DNA from: ZLKRG44 sp964555705
Lineage (GTDB): Bacteria > Planctomycetota > Phycisphaerae > Phycisphaerales > SM1A02
Reading direction: 5' to 3'
DNA: 64,000 nucleotides
Assembly: GCA_964555705.1 (NCBI GenBank)
Contig: CAZKTN010000002.1
Coordinates: 62,001 to 126,000, forward strand
In this document: one piece after another, positions 52,489 to 61,026 of the stretch
Layout of the letters: every line of letters begins with the position of its first letter
How positions within the stretch are numbered: the stretch's first letter is position 1
Notes under the pieces: model-generated
Told to the model about the DNA's origin: nothing
Database searches by the model: none
The model's input: the letters and a program-made list of their open reading frames with translations, nothing else
Translations under genes and position numbers: made by a program

Positions 52489-53789
52489 CGGGCGGCCTCC
52501 GGGGTCTCGAGCGAGATACGCCACGCTGCGCCGCGCCTCATCATGCTTCGCGCCGGCTGGACGAGGTGCATGACATTCCGCAGTCGCTGCTCGGCAAGCA
52601 GCGAGCCGATGGTGCGCGCGGGATCCGATGCGCTGCGCCCCACAGGACGGAAGCTCATCGCGATCGCATGCGCGTGCACGGCGCGAGATGCGGGATCCGC
52701 GAGGTCGATCGGGCGTCCGCCGGGGACCGTCGTCGCAGGCCGGTCCGCTCTTGGCAATGCCCCCACAAACGCGACGGCCACGACGGTGTCATCCGCATGC
52801 ACGGGATCGGCGGAGAATCGCAGCATCGACTTGAGCTCCTCGCCCGAAGCGCTGCGCGCATCACGGTCCCATGCGTCGGGAGATGTGCGGGCGGTGGCGC
52901 CCACCAGACCTCCGCATTCGCCAGCCACGATCACCGCACACGGGCCATCCTCAAGGGCTGCCACAGCCCCGATCAGCGCGTGCAGCGGGATGTCGCCATC
53001 TGCAGGCTCGAACCACACGCCCCACCTCGGCACGCCCCGGCACGCGATGCCGTCGAGCACCCATGCGGCGGGGGATGCCGACATCGGCGACTCGGCGCCG
53101 TGGCCTGTGCGTTCGGGGTCCTCTCCCACAGGGACGGACACGAAGTCGGACCTGCCTGTCGATGCGGCAGTGACCACGGCCACGCCACCGACGACGATCG
53201 CCTCCCCGTAACGGCCGCGTGCATCGGTCTCGTCGCGCGCGAGCGCCATGTGCCCTATCGCGATGAGGTCTCCGGACATCCGGATCGACTCGGTGCCACG
53301 GCCGCAGGAACGTCCAAGCGCAGCCAGTGCCGTCGCGGGCTCTGGCGACAGCAGCCGCGCCTCGCCCCGGAAGAGGTTCCCGTCCCCGAATGGCCTGGTC
53401 GCCAGCGCAGGCGCATCTGCCGCCGAGCCGTCGGTGGCCGATGCGCGGCCGGACGCAGGTGCGGCGCGGGGAGCATCCGCCACGGGCGGTCCGATGGGGA
53501 GCACTCGGTCGAGCCGCGTGACGCGGAGCATGTCGGTGACGGCATCGCTCGCCGCCACCAGCGCGAGGCGTCCGCCGCCGCTGCGCACGCGCGACGCGAG
53601 CCGCAGCAGCGCGCCGAGCCCGACGCTCGAGACGAATCCCACTTCCGTCATGTCGAGCGAGACGAGCTCCGCGCCCACGCGGATCTCCGCCTCCACGTGC
53701 TCGATGAAGGAATCCGCGCTTGAGGCATCAAGGCGTCCCGAGAGGAAGATCCAGCATCCCTCCGCGCGGCGGTCGGACCTGAACTCCAT
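52485..53789 (-). CDS. STAS-domain protein with unknown C-terminal domain, inside an ABC importer operon
   Basis: A 434-residue soluble protein. Residues 1-110 are a STAS domain (anti-anti-sigma type): FLSGRLDASSADSFIEHVE, then VSLDMTEVGFVSSVGLGALL, where the Ser in the DMTEVGFVSSVG stretch is at the site phosphorylated in SpoIIAA/RsbV. An Ala/Pro-rich linker leads to about 300 residues I cannot assign, with FGDGNLFRGEARLL, GDLIAIGHMALARDE and GPCAVIVAGECGGLVGA. It lies between the binding-protein and permease genes, 1 bp from the first and overlapping the second, so it is made together with the transporter. A role in regulating the transporter or a linked signalling pathway is inferred. Confidence 0.75.
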   Translation of the reverse strand: MEFRSDRRAEGCWIFLSGRLDASSADSFIEHVEAEIRVGAELVSLDMTEVGFVSSVGLGALLRLASRVRSGGGRLALVAASDAVTDMLRVTRLDRVLPIGPPVADAPRAAPASGRASATDGSAADAPALATRPFGDGNLFRGEARLLSPEPATALAALGRSCGRGTESIRMSGDLIAIGHMALARDETDARGRYGEAIVVGGVAVVTAASTGRSDFVSVPVGEDPERTGHGAESPMSASPAAWVLDGIACRGVPRWGVWFEPADGDIPLHALIGAVAALEDGPCAVIVAGECGGLVGATARTSPDAWDRDARSASGEELKSMLRFSADPVHADDTVVAVAFVGALPRADRPATTVPGGRPIDLADPASRAVHAHAIAMSFRPVGRSASDPARTIGSLLAEQRLRNVMHLVQPARSMMRRGAAWRISLETPEAAR

Positions 53790-53790
53790 C

Positions 53791-55845
53791 TCAGCGGCCC
53801 TCCACGCGTGTCGTGCCGCCCGCCCGCTCCGTACCGCCTGCTGGCTCGGCGCCAATCACGCGGTCAGCGCGCTCGACCATCGCAGAGGGCAGCGTGATGC
53901 CGAGCGTGCGGGCGGCGTTCACGTTCACGACAAGCCTCGTCGTGCGCGGAATCTCGATGGGCATCGTGTCCGGGCTCTCGCCACGCAGTACGCGCGCCGC
54001 CATCGCGCCGCCCTGCACGCCGAGCTCCCGGAAGTCGCGCGCGAGCACGAAGATCGCGCCACCCTCGGCGAGGTCGCTCACGAACCCCACGAGCGGCATG
54101 CGCGCGCCGGCGGCCGCCTTCAGCACGGCCGGCATCGCCGTCGAGCTGAGGTTGTCCGAGAGCGCGATCAGCGCATCAGGCCGCTGCGCGATTGCGGCGT
54201 CGAGCGCCGCAGGCACGTCACTTGGCCTGTCGGCAGGCATGGGCCAGTAGTCGATGCCAGCCGCGGCGAGCGCGCGCCCCATCTCGGCCCGGTTGTACTC
54301 GCTGTTGACCTCGGAGGGGCAGAAGATGCCGCTAGCCGTGCGGGCTGCGGGGAACGCCTCGCGCAGCGTGCGCGCAAGGGCGGAGTAGTCGCTGGCGCTC
54401 GACACCCCCGTGAACCCGGGAAGGTGGTCCTCCGGCGTGGTGCACACCTTTGCGGCCTCAGGGCTCGCGACAAGGTTGAACACCACGGGCACGCTGCGGA
54501 TCCTGCGCATGGCGGCCTGCAGCGTGGGCGTGGAGAAGGTGAGCAGCAGGTCGGGCCGCTCCTCGGCCACCTGCGCCATGATCGCGTTCATGGTGCCGGT
54601 GTCGAGCTGCGCGCCGCGCACCAGGAGCCGCATCGACTCGCCATCTCGGAATCCGGCCTCCGCGAGCGCCGAGATCGTTCCCGCAAGCGCGTCCTCGGTG
54701 GGCGGCGTCTCCGCGTAGGTGACGGCGATCACGCGCTTCACTGCGCCGCTGGCCTTGGCAGGTCGCGCAGACTCGGCACGTGCAGCCGGCTCGAACGGTG
54801 CGGCCGGCGACGCATTCGGATCGCCGACCTGCGCAGTGCCCGCACGGAGCTCGTTCGCGATGGCCGCGAGCCCCGCCCACTGCGGTCCGATCGCCGCGCC
54901 AGCATCCGGGTCCACCTCGGCCACTTCCGGCATGCACGGCTCGACGGGGATCGTGTCAGGCGCGCGCCCGCGCAGCACCTCCACCGCGATGTCGCCGGTG
55001 AGCTCGCCGACGCTCGCGAAGTCCGCGCCAATCGACAGCACCGCGCCGCGCGCCTCCGGCCCTGGGTTGTTGGTGATGACCGCGATCTTGCGCGCAGTGG
55101 CTGCCGCGATGAGAGGCTTCGATGCCGCGATGACGTTGGTGTCCGCGAGCAGCCACATCACATCGATGTCGCGCGCCATCACCGTCGCGGCCGCCTGCAG
55201 CACCTCGGTCGGGTTCGACGCGTTGGCCTCGACGATCTCCATCCCCAGCCTTGCCGCCACTTCGCGCCCGAGCTTCACGTTCGCCTCGGCGTTTGGCTCC
55301 GCCGGGTTCCACACGGCGCCGATCCGCCTGAGCGACGGGTTCGCGCGCTTCGCCAACTCGAAGAGCCGCCCCACAGGCTGAAGGGACCCGAGCCCCGTGA
55401 TCCACTTCGGGCGTGCGCCCTCGGTCCACTCCCCATACGCGACCCCTAGCGAGGGTGGCGACGACACGACGCCGAGCACAGTCGGCACCCCGCGCCGATT
55501 CGCGCGCATGAATGCCTGCGTAACCGCCGTGCTGATCGTGACCACCACGTCATAGCCGCGCGAGTCAACCTCGGACACGATCTGGTTGAGCGTGCCTATG
55601 TCGCCCTCGGCGTTGAACCGGTCGACCACGCTTCCGCTTGCCGCCGAGAACCCGGCCCTCTCGAGTGAGCGCGCCGCACCCTGGGCGCCATCCTCAAGGG
55701 CCTTGATCGACGAGAGCTGGATGATCGCGATGCGTCGCGAATCTGCACCTCCCCCGGACACCCTCGACTGGTCAGTCATCACGAGTGCCGTCGCCGCCGC
55801 CGCGATCAGCGCGATGCCAAGGAGCAGCCGTCGCAGTGCGCGCAT
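53791..55845 (-). CDS. Tandem-duplicated ABC substrate-binding protein (PF04392-like)
   Basis: A 684-residue exported protein starting MRALRRLLLGIALIAA, with a signal or anchor helix. It contains two copies of an ABC_sub_bind domain in a row: RRIAIIQLSSIKALEDGA...NAARTLG-type ending first, then KRVIAVTYAETPPTEDALAG. Each has matching segments such as VLRGRAPDTIPVE and VLRGESPDTMPIE, DVVVTISTAVTQAFM and DLLLTFSTPTLQAAM. Usual members hold one domain of about 320 residues. The two copies have diverged, so they may bind different ligands or form a fixed dimer. It starts 13 bp after the ABC exporter gene. Confidence 0.88.
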   Translation of the reverse strand: MRALRRLLLGIALIAAAATALVMTDQSRVSGGGADSRRIAIIQLSSIKALEDGAQGAARSLERAGFSAASGSVVDRFNAEGDIGTLNQIVSEVDSRGYDVVVTISTAVTQAFMRANRRGVPTVLGVVSSPPSLGVAYGEWTEGARPKWITGLGSLQPVGRLFELAKRANPSLRRIGAVWNPAEPNAEANVKLGREVAARLGMEIVEANASNPTEVLQAAATVMARDIDVMWLLADTNVIAASKPLIAAATARKIAVITNNPGPEARGAVLSIGADFASVGELTGDIAVEVLRGRAPDTIPVEPCMPEVAEVDPDAGAAIGPQWAGLAAIANELRAGTAQVGDPNASPAAPFEPAARAESARPAKASGAVKRVIAVTYAETPPTEDALAGTISALAEAGFRDGESMRLLVRGAQLDTGTMNAIMAQVAEERPDLLLTFSTPTLQAAMRRIRSVPVVFNLVASPEAAKVCTTPEDHLPGFTGVSSASDYSALARTLREAFPAARTASGIFCPSEVNSEYNRAEMGRALAAAGIDYWPMPADRPSDVPAALDAAIAQRPDALIALSDNLSSTAMPAVLKAAAGARMPLVGFVSDLAEGGAIFVLARDFRELGVQGGAMAARVLRGESPDTMPIEIPRTTRLVVNVNAARTLGITLPSAMVERADRVIGAEPAGGTERAGGTTRVEGR

Positions 55846-55858
55846 CAGGCGCGCGATG

Positions 55859-57766
55859 CTAGCCCCGCGCTGCTCGCGTCGTGTCGCCCGCACCCGCGCC
55901 ATCGCCCGCACCCGCGCCCATGCACGCATCCTCGCGCTCGTGCACGAACTGCTCGAGGTAGAGCGCGCGGTAGCGGCCGCCGGGCCGCCTGACGAGCTCC
56001 GCGTGCGGTCCGCACTCCACGATCTGCCCCTGGTCGATCACCAGGATCCGGTCCGCGCGGCGCACCGTCGAGAGCCTGTGCGCGATCACGAGCCCAATGC
56101 GGTCCGCGAGCACCGTGTCGATCGCAGACTGGATCGCGCGCTCGGTCTCGGAGTCGACCGAGCTTGTCGCCTCATCCATCACGAGGATGTCGGGGTTCGC
56201 GAGCACTGCCCGCGCAAGCGACACGAGCTGCCGCTGGCCGTGCGAGAGCCGCTCGCCGCCCTCGCCGACCTGGAAGCCGAGCCCCTGAGGCAGCGCCTCG
56301 ATGAACTTCCACGCGCCCGTGCGCAACGCTGCCTCGCGGATCTCATCGTCGGTCGCATCGAGTCGCCCAAAGCGGATGTTCGCGGCGATCGAGTCCGCGA
56401 ACAGCCACGGCACCTGCTGCACGACGCCGAGTCGGGTGTGCAGCCACTCGAGCGATCGCTCGCGGATGTCGACGCCGTCGAGCAGCACGCGCCCGCCCGT
56501 GACGTCGTAGAACCGGCACATCAGGCTTGCGATCGTGGTCTTGCCTCCGCCTGTCGCGCCCACGAGCGCGACCGTCTCGCCGCGGCGGATCTCGAGGTCA
56601 AGTCCCTGCACCACAGGCTGCCCCGGCAGGTACTCGAAGTGCACGCCCTCGAAGCGCACGTGCGAGATGCGGTCGGGCCCTCCATCGATCGCGCGACCCC
56701 GCGGCGGACCGCCCGCCGCGCGCACCGACGCGATCGCGGATGCCGTCGCCGGAGAGTCGCGGATGTCGGGCACCGTGTCCACGAGCGACTGCACCCGCTC
56801 CGCGGCGCCCTGCGCCGAGAGCAGGTCCGCGAATCGCTGCGCGAGGTCCTGCACGGGATAGATGAAGAGCAGCGCGTACTGGCAGAAGGCGACAAGCTCG
56901 CCGGGCGAGAGCCCCTCCACGATCGGCGCACGCCACAGCAGCAGCGCGGCGCCCATCGCCGCGAGAGTGGTCACCACCGGCAGGTACAGCGCGCCCTGCA
57001 TCGCGTTGCGAAGGCTCCAGCGCTCGAGCTCGCCTGCAAGCCCCGTGAACTCACGCTCGGCGCCGGACTCGCGCACCAGCGATCTCGTGGTGCGGATGCC
57101 GGCGATCGCCTCGCCGTAGTAGGCCGTGATCGTCGAGTTCGCGCGGCGCGCGCGCCTGCTCGACCCGACCATGATCCTGGTGAAGATGACGCTCGTCACG
57201 ATCATCAGCGGCACCACCGACAGCACCCACAGCGCAAGCGACCACCTCATCCAGAGCATCGCACCCGCAGAAGCGAGCATCAGCGCGTTCGCCCAGAACA
57301 GGTCAAGCAGCACCCACGGCGCGATGCCCGACACCTTCGAGCAGTCGCTCGTGAGCCGAGCCAGCAGCCATCCCGTTGGCCTCCGGTCGAACCACGAGAA
57401 GGGCAGTTCCTGCAGCTTGGCGAACGCCTGCTCGCGCAGGTCGAAGGCGAGGCCAGTGGCGAGCCGTCCCGCGAACGCGATGAAGCACCACACGCCGATG
57501 CCAAAGGCCACGCAGAGCGCGATCCACACCCACGCCATCCATACGAAGCGCGCCGAGATGCCGTTGGTGGCGGCCTCGTCGATCAGCGCGCCGTTGAGGA
57601 GCGGGCGCACGCCCTCGATCAGCGCGATCGACACCCCGCCGCCCACGATGCCGAACGCCGCGACGCGCCGGCGCAGCGCCACCCGCGCAACCGCGCGCCA
57701 CAGTCGCCAGTCGATGCGGCTCGGCGCTGCGCCCTGGTCCTCATCGAGCAGGGACTCAATGCTCAT
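55859..57766 (-). CDS. ABC exporter half-transporter with catalytic Glu and variant signature
   Basis: A 635-residue type I (ABCB-like) half-transporter: an N-terminal six-helix domain (LRRRVAAFGIVGGGVSIALI, SWFDRRPTGWLLARLTSD) and a C-terminal ATPase with Walker A GATGGGKTT, variant signature LSHGQRQ and Walker B ILVMDEATSSVDS, keeping the catalytic Glu. Paired with the upstream gene, it forms an asymmetric heterodimer like TM287/288: this subunit's Walker sites and the partner's good signature make the active site. The C-terminal tail is Gly/Ala-rich. It lies 25 bp after its partner. Cargo (lipid, drug or peptide) is unknown. Confidence 0.9.
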   Translation of the reverse strand: MSIESLLDEDQGAAPSRIDWRLWRAVARVALRRRVAAFGIVGGGVSIALIEGVRPLLNGALIDEAATNGISARFVWMAWVWIALCVAFGIGVWCFIAFAGRLATGLAFDLREQAFAKLQELPFSWFDRRPTGWLLARLTSDCSKVSGIAPWVLLDLFWANALMLASAGAMLWMRWSLALWVLSVVPLMIVTSVIFTRIMVGSSRRARRANSTITAYYGEAIAGIRTTRSLVRESGAEREFTGLAGELERWSLRNAMQGALYLPVVTTLAAMGAALLLWRAPIVEGLSPGELVAFCQYALLFIYPVQDLAQRFADLLSAQGAAERVQSLVDTVPDIRDSPATASAIASVRAAGGPPRGRAIDGGPDRISHVRFEGVHFEYLPGQPVVQGLDLEIRRGETVALVGATGGGKTTIASLMCRFYDVTGGRVLLDGVDIRERSLEWLHTRLGVVQQVPWLFADSIAANIRFGRLDATDDEIREAALRTGAWKFIEALPQGLGFQVGEGGERLSHGQRQLVSLARAVLANPDILVMDEATSSVDSETERAIQSAIDTVLADRIGLVIAHRLSTVRRADRILVIDQGQIVECGPHAELVRRPGGRYRALYLEQFVHEREDACMGAGAGDGAGAGDTTRAARG

Positions 57767-57791
57767 GGCGCCACCTGTCGCTGCGCACCTC

Positions 57792-59606
57792 TCATGCGAT
57801 CGACTCCTCAAGCTCGCGCTGCAGATCGTGCAGGCGCCTGTAGAGGCCGGGGCGAGACGCGAGCTCGGCATGCGTCCCGCTGTCGGCCACCCTGCCGCGC
57901 TCGATCACGATGACCCTGTCCGCAAGCTGCAGCGTGGAGAGCCGGTGCGCGACCACGATCGTCGTGCGACGGCCGCGCCTCTCGCGCAGGGCGTCCAGGA
58001 TCTTGCGCTCCGTGTCCGTGTCCACCGCGCTCAGCGAGTCGTCGAGCACGAGCACCGGCGCACCGACCAGCACGGCGCGCGCGATCGCGAGCCGCTGCCG
58101 CTGGCCTCCGCTGAGAGTGATGCCGCGCTCGCCGACAACCGTCGAGTAGCCGGACTCGAACCTCCTGATGCTGTCGTGGATCGACGCCGTCTCTGCCGCC
58201 AACTCGATGTCCTCGCGTGCCGCATCGGGCCGCGCAATGCGGATGTTGCCGTCGATCGACCTCGAGTAGAGGAAGGGCTGCTGCAGCACGCTGACGATCG
58301 CTGCGCGAACCGCCGCACGCGGGATCCGCTCGAGCGGCACCCCGTCAACGGTGATCGACCCTGACTCGGGGTCGCGCATCCGAAGCAGCAGGTCGATCAT
58401 GGTGCTCTTGCCGGCACCGGATGGACCAAGGATCGCGACAGTCTCGCCTTCCGCCACCGAGAGCGTGAGCCCATCGAGCGCCCTCGCTGACGAGGGCGAG
58501 TGACGGAAGCGCACGTCGCGGAACTCGATCGCACCTCGGATGGCCGGCACCACTGGTGCGGCGGGCTCGGAGTCCTCGGGCGCGTTCAGCACCTCCTGAA
58601 GCCGGCCAAATGCGACCGTCGCCTTCCCAAGATCGGCGATCACGCGGCCCATCAGCCTCACAGGCCACAGCCACAGGTTCACCGCGACGAGGAAGAACGC
58701 GAGCTGGCCCGGTGCCATCGTGCCTTCGGAGACGCGCCAGAGCCCGATGCCGAACACGAGCCCGAGCTGCCCGATGCAGAGCACGTCGCTCGATGCCCAG
58801 AAGAGCGCGAACGCACGGAAGAGCCGCTCGTCGAGCCTCCGGTGCAGGTCGTTCGCAGCTCGGAACCGCTGCGCCTCGAACTCGCCGCGCCCAAACGCGC
58901 GCACGACACGGATCCCGAAGAGATTCTCCTGCGCGCGCGCGGTGAGGGCACCCTCTGCCTCGTCCTTCTGCAGGAACCTGTGGCGCACGATCCGGAAGAA
59001 GACGAGCCCGTACCCGATCACCGCAGGCAGCAGCAGCAGCGACCAGAGCGCAAGCGACACATCGGTCATCAGCATCAGCGGCACTGCCGCAAGCAGCAGC
59101 GCTGTTGCGCGCCCGATCTCCGTGACCTGCCCCGACAGGAACGTCAGCACCGTGTCGACATCGCTCGTGCACCGCTGCACAAGGTCACCCGACGAGTGGC
59201 GATCGAAGAACGAGAGCGGAAGTCGCGTGAGATGCGAATGCACACGCTCCCGCAGTCGCCGCACCGCGCGCTGGCTTGCGCGCGCCGCAAGCACGCCCTT
59301 GGCCCACGTGAGCGCACCGGCCAGCAGGGCAGTGACGCCAGCGAACGCTGCGATCCTCCAGGGCTCCGCAACCACAGCGTCGCCGCCGAGCCACGCGCGC
59401 ACGGCCGCAGCCGGCGGCGAGCGGTCCTGCGTGCCGCTCGCGAAGGCGTCAATCGCCAGCTGCACAGCGAGCGGTGTGCCGTAGGCGAGCACGCTCGCCA
59501 GCGCGATGCATGCCATCGCCACGAGGTATGCAGGTGCCTCGGGACCGAGCACGGCCCATAGCGCGAGCATCCGGGGGCGTGGCGTCTCTGGTGCTGGCTG
59601 GTCCAT
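57792..59606 (-). CDS. ABC exporter half-transporter with degenerate Walker B Glu
   Basis: A 604-residue half-transporter. The membrane domain begins with AYLVAMACIALASVLAYG and has SFFDRHSSGDLVQRCTSDVD. The ATPase domain has Walker A GPSGAGKST, canonical signature LSGGQRQR, and Walker B VLVLDDSLSAVDT, in which the catalytic Glu is Asp. That is the mark of the degenerate half of heterodimeric exporters. The variant signature is in the partner gene (55859-57766), so the degenerate site is formed as expected. It is divergent from the secreted protein gene at 59659, 52 bp away. Confidence 0.9.
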   Translation of the reverse strand: MDQPAPETPRPRMLALWAVLGPEAPAYLVAMACIALASVLAYGTPLAVQLAIDAFASGTQDRSPPAAAVRAWLGGDAVVAEPWRIAAFAGVTALLAGALTWAKGVLAARASQRAVRRLRERVHSHLTRLPLSFFDRHSSGDLVQRCTSDVDTVLTFLSGQVTEIGRATALLLAAVPLMLMTDVSLALWSLLLLPAVIGYGLVFFRIVRHRFLQKDEAEGALTARAQENLFGIRVVRAFGRGEFEAQRFRAANDLHRRLDERLFRAFALFWASSDVLCIGQLGLVFGIGLWRVSEGTMAPGQLAFFLVAVNLWLWPVRLMGRVIADLGKATVAFGRLQEVLNAPEDSEPAAPVVPAIRGAIEFRDVRFRHSPSSARALDGLTLSVAEGETVAILGPSGAGKSTMIDLLLRMRDPESGSITVDGVPLERIPRAAVRAAIVSVLQQPFLYSRSIDGNIRIARPDAAREDIELAAETASIHDSIRRFESGYSTVVGERGITLSGGQRQRLAIARAVLVGAPVLVLDDSLSAVDTDTERKILDALRERRGRRTTIVVAHRLSTLQLADRVIVIERGRVADSGTHAELASRPGLYRRLHDLQRELEESIA

Positions 59607-59646
59607 GGCGCGCTCGGCGCCGCATCAGGCGGGTGCCGAGGCTGCA

Positions 59647-59652
59647 TACGCT
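59647..59652 (+). promoter_or_regulatory. -10-like TACGCT, 6 nt before a secreted-protein gene
   Basis: TACGCT (preceded by TGCA) is followed by six bases and ATG 59659, again the leaderless spacing. It drives the two-gene unit that includes the M60 peptidase. Confidence 0.42.
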
Positions 59653-59658
59653 ACGCGG

Positions 59659-61026
59659 ATGCGGAGATCCTGCTGCGCGAGAAGTGTGTTGGTGTCCATC
59701 TTCGCTGCACTGGGGGGACTGGCGCCTTGCCATCCCTCATGGGCGCAGGCGCCTGATGCGCCCCGCCCGCCGCGCTCTGCGCTTGCGAAGGCGTCGCCCG
59801 CGCAGGTTGCCGAATGGATCCGGGTCGTCGCGGGCCGGCCTCTCAACCGAGCCGAGGCCGCGTCGCTCCTGCGCGACTGCGGTGTCGACGTTGATTCCGA
59901 TCCTGCTCTCGGCGCCGCCCTCGACAGCGCGATGGAGAGCTTCCGCTCGCGGTGGGAGGCCTTCGCGAACTCCGAGCTCATTCCGGTGTCCGAGCAGCGA
60001 GGCACTTCGCTCGCGGAGCTGACGGTCGATCCTGCGCGATCGGCATCCCTCATCATCGACCTCCGTGCACGCCGCCACGGTCTTGAGGGCTCGATGCTCG
60101 AAGAGTTCGCGCGCGCGGTCCCCGAGGCGATGCGTCCGCGCGTCGAGCTCGCCAAGGCGGAGCGCGGCTCGCAGGTGCCCGTGTGGGCCACGGGATCGCT
60201 GATCCCGGCGGGCACAGCCGTGCCGATCATGTCGATCGCGTGGCAGGCTCAGTACGCGCCACCGGCGCGGCGCGATGCGGTGCGCGCGCAGGTGGAGCCT
60301 CTGGTGGCTTCATACGCGGGCCAGCGCAGCAAGCTGATGGATGGGCTGCTGCGCGCCACGCTCGAGTCGGACCTGATGTCCGACCGCGTTGCGGCTGATG
60401 CCATGCGGGCCATCAACGCGGCGCGGGGGTCCGGCGCCAGCGTCGACGCGAACGTGGCGGTGGGGCTTGCGATGTCGCGCCAGCTCCTCCCGATGATGTG
60501 CGCAGCGAGTGACCTCCAGTCCGCGAATGCGCGGCTCATCGAGGCACTGAAAGGCGCGCTCTCGCCCGCCGACTTCGATGCGCTCATGCAGGCATACGCG
60601 GCCGCGGCCTCCGTGCCGCTCTCTCCGCAGCTCGACGCCGATGCGGCGCTCGCCAACGCGCGCACGGACGGTTCGATCGCCGATGCGCAGCTCCAGGCGC
60701 TCGCCGCCATCGCCGACGCATGGCGAAGCGACGATGCGGCGCTCCTGATGTCGTGGGCCCAGTCGCTTCCCGAGTTCTCGCGCAGCATGTGCGAGTCGCT
60801 CGGCGAGATCCGGTGGGACGACCCCGCGCTGCTCACCGCGCAGCCTGTCCAATCCGATGCCCTTGTGCGTGTGCAGCAGCGGCAGATGCAGCTGCTGCAG
60901 GCCCGTGCCGACCGGGCCACCACTGCGGTCGCCGCCATGAAGGCGCAGCTCACGCCTGAGGAGTGGGAGCGCATCAAGCCGACACGACCGGTCATGTGGG
61001 GCGCCCCCAAAGGAACAACGCCATGA
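59659..61026 (+). CDS. Exported alpha-helical protein of unknown function
   Basis: A 455-residue protein with a signal peptide (to HPSWAQ) and an otherwise soluble, Ala-rich helical sequence without recognisable motifs. Cysteines are few. A short motif LTPEEWERIKP near the end is the only distinctive text. It is translationally coupled to the M60 peptidase (ATGA overlap at 61023-61026), so it may be an inhibitor, chaperone or partner of that enzyme; no direct sign supports one of these. Confidence 0.7.
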   Translation: MRRSCCARSVLVSIFAALGGLAPCHPSWAQAPDAPRPPRSALAKASPAQVAEWIRVVAGRPLNRAEAASLLRDCGVDVDSDPALGAALDSAMESFRSRWEAFANSELIPVSEQRGTSLAELTVDPARSASLIIDLRARRHGLEGSMLEEFARAVPEAMRPRVELAKAERGSQVPVWATGSLIPAGTAVPIMSIAWQAQYAPPARRDAVRAQVEPLVASYAGQRSKLMDGLLRATLESDLMSDRVAADAMRAINAARGSGASVDANVAVGLAMSRQLLPMMCAASDLQSANARLIEALKGALSPADFDALMQAYAAAASVPLSPQLDADAALANARTDGSIADAQLQALAAIADAWRSDDAALLMSWAQSLPEFSRSMCESLGEIRWDDPALLTAQPVQSDALVRVQQRQMQLLQARADRATTAVAAMKAQLTPEEWERIKPTRPVMWGAPKGTTP

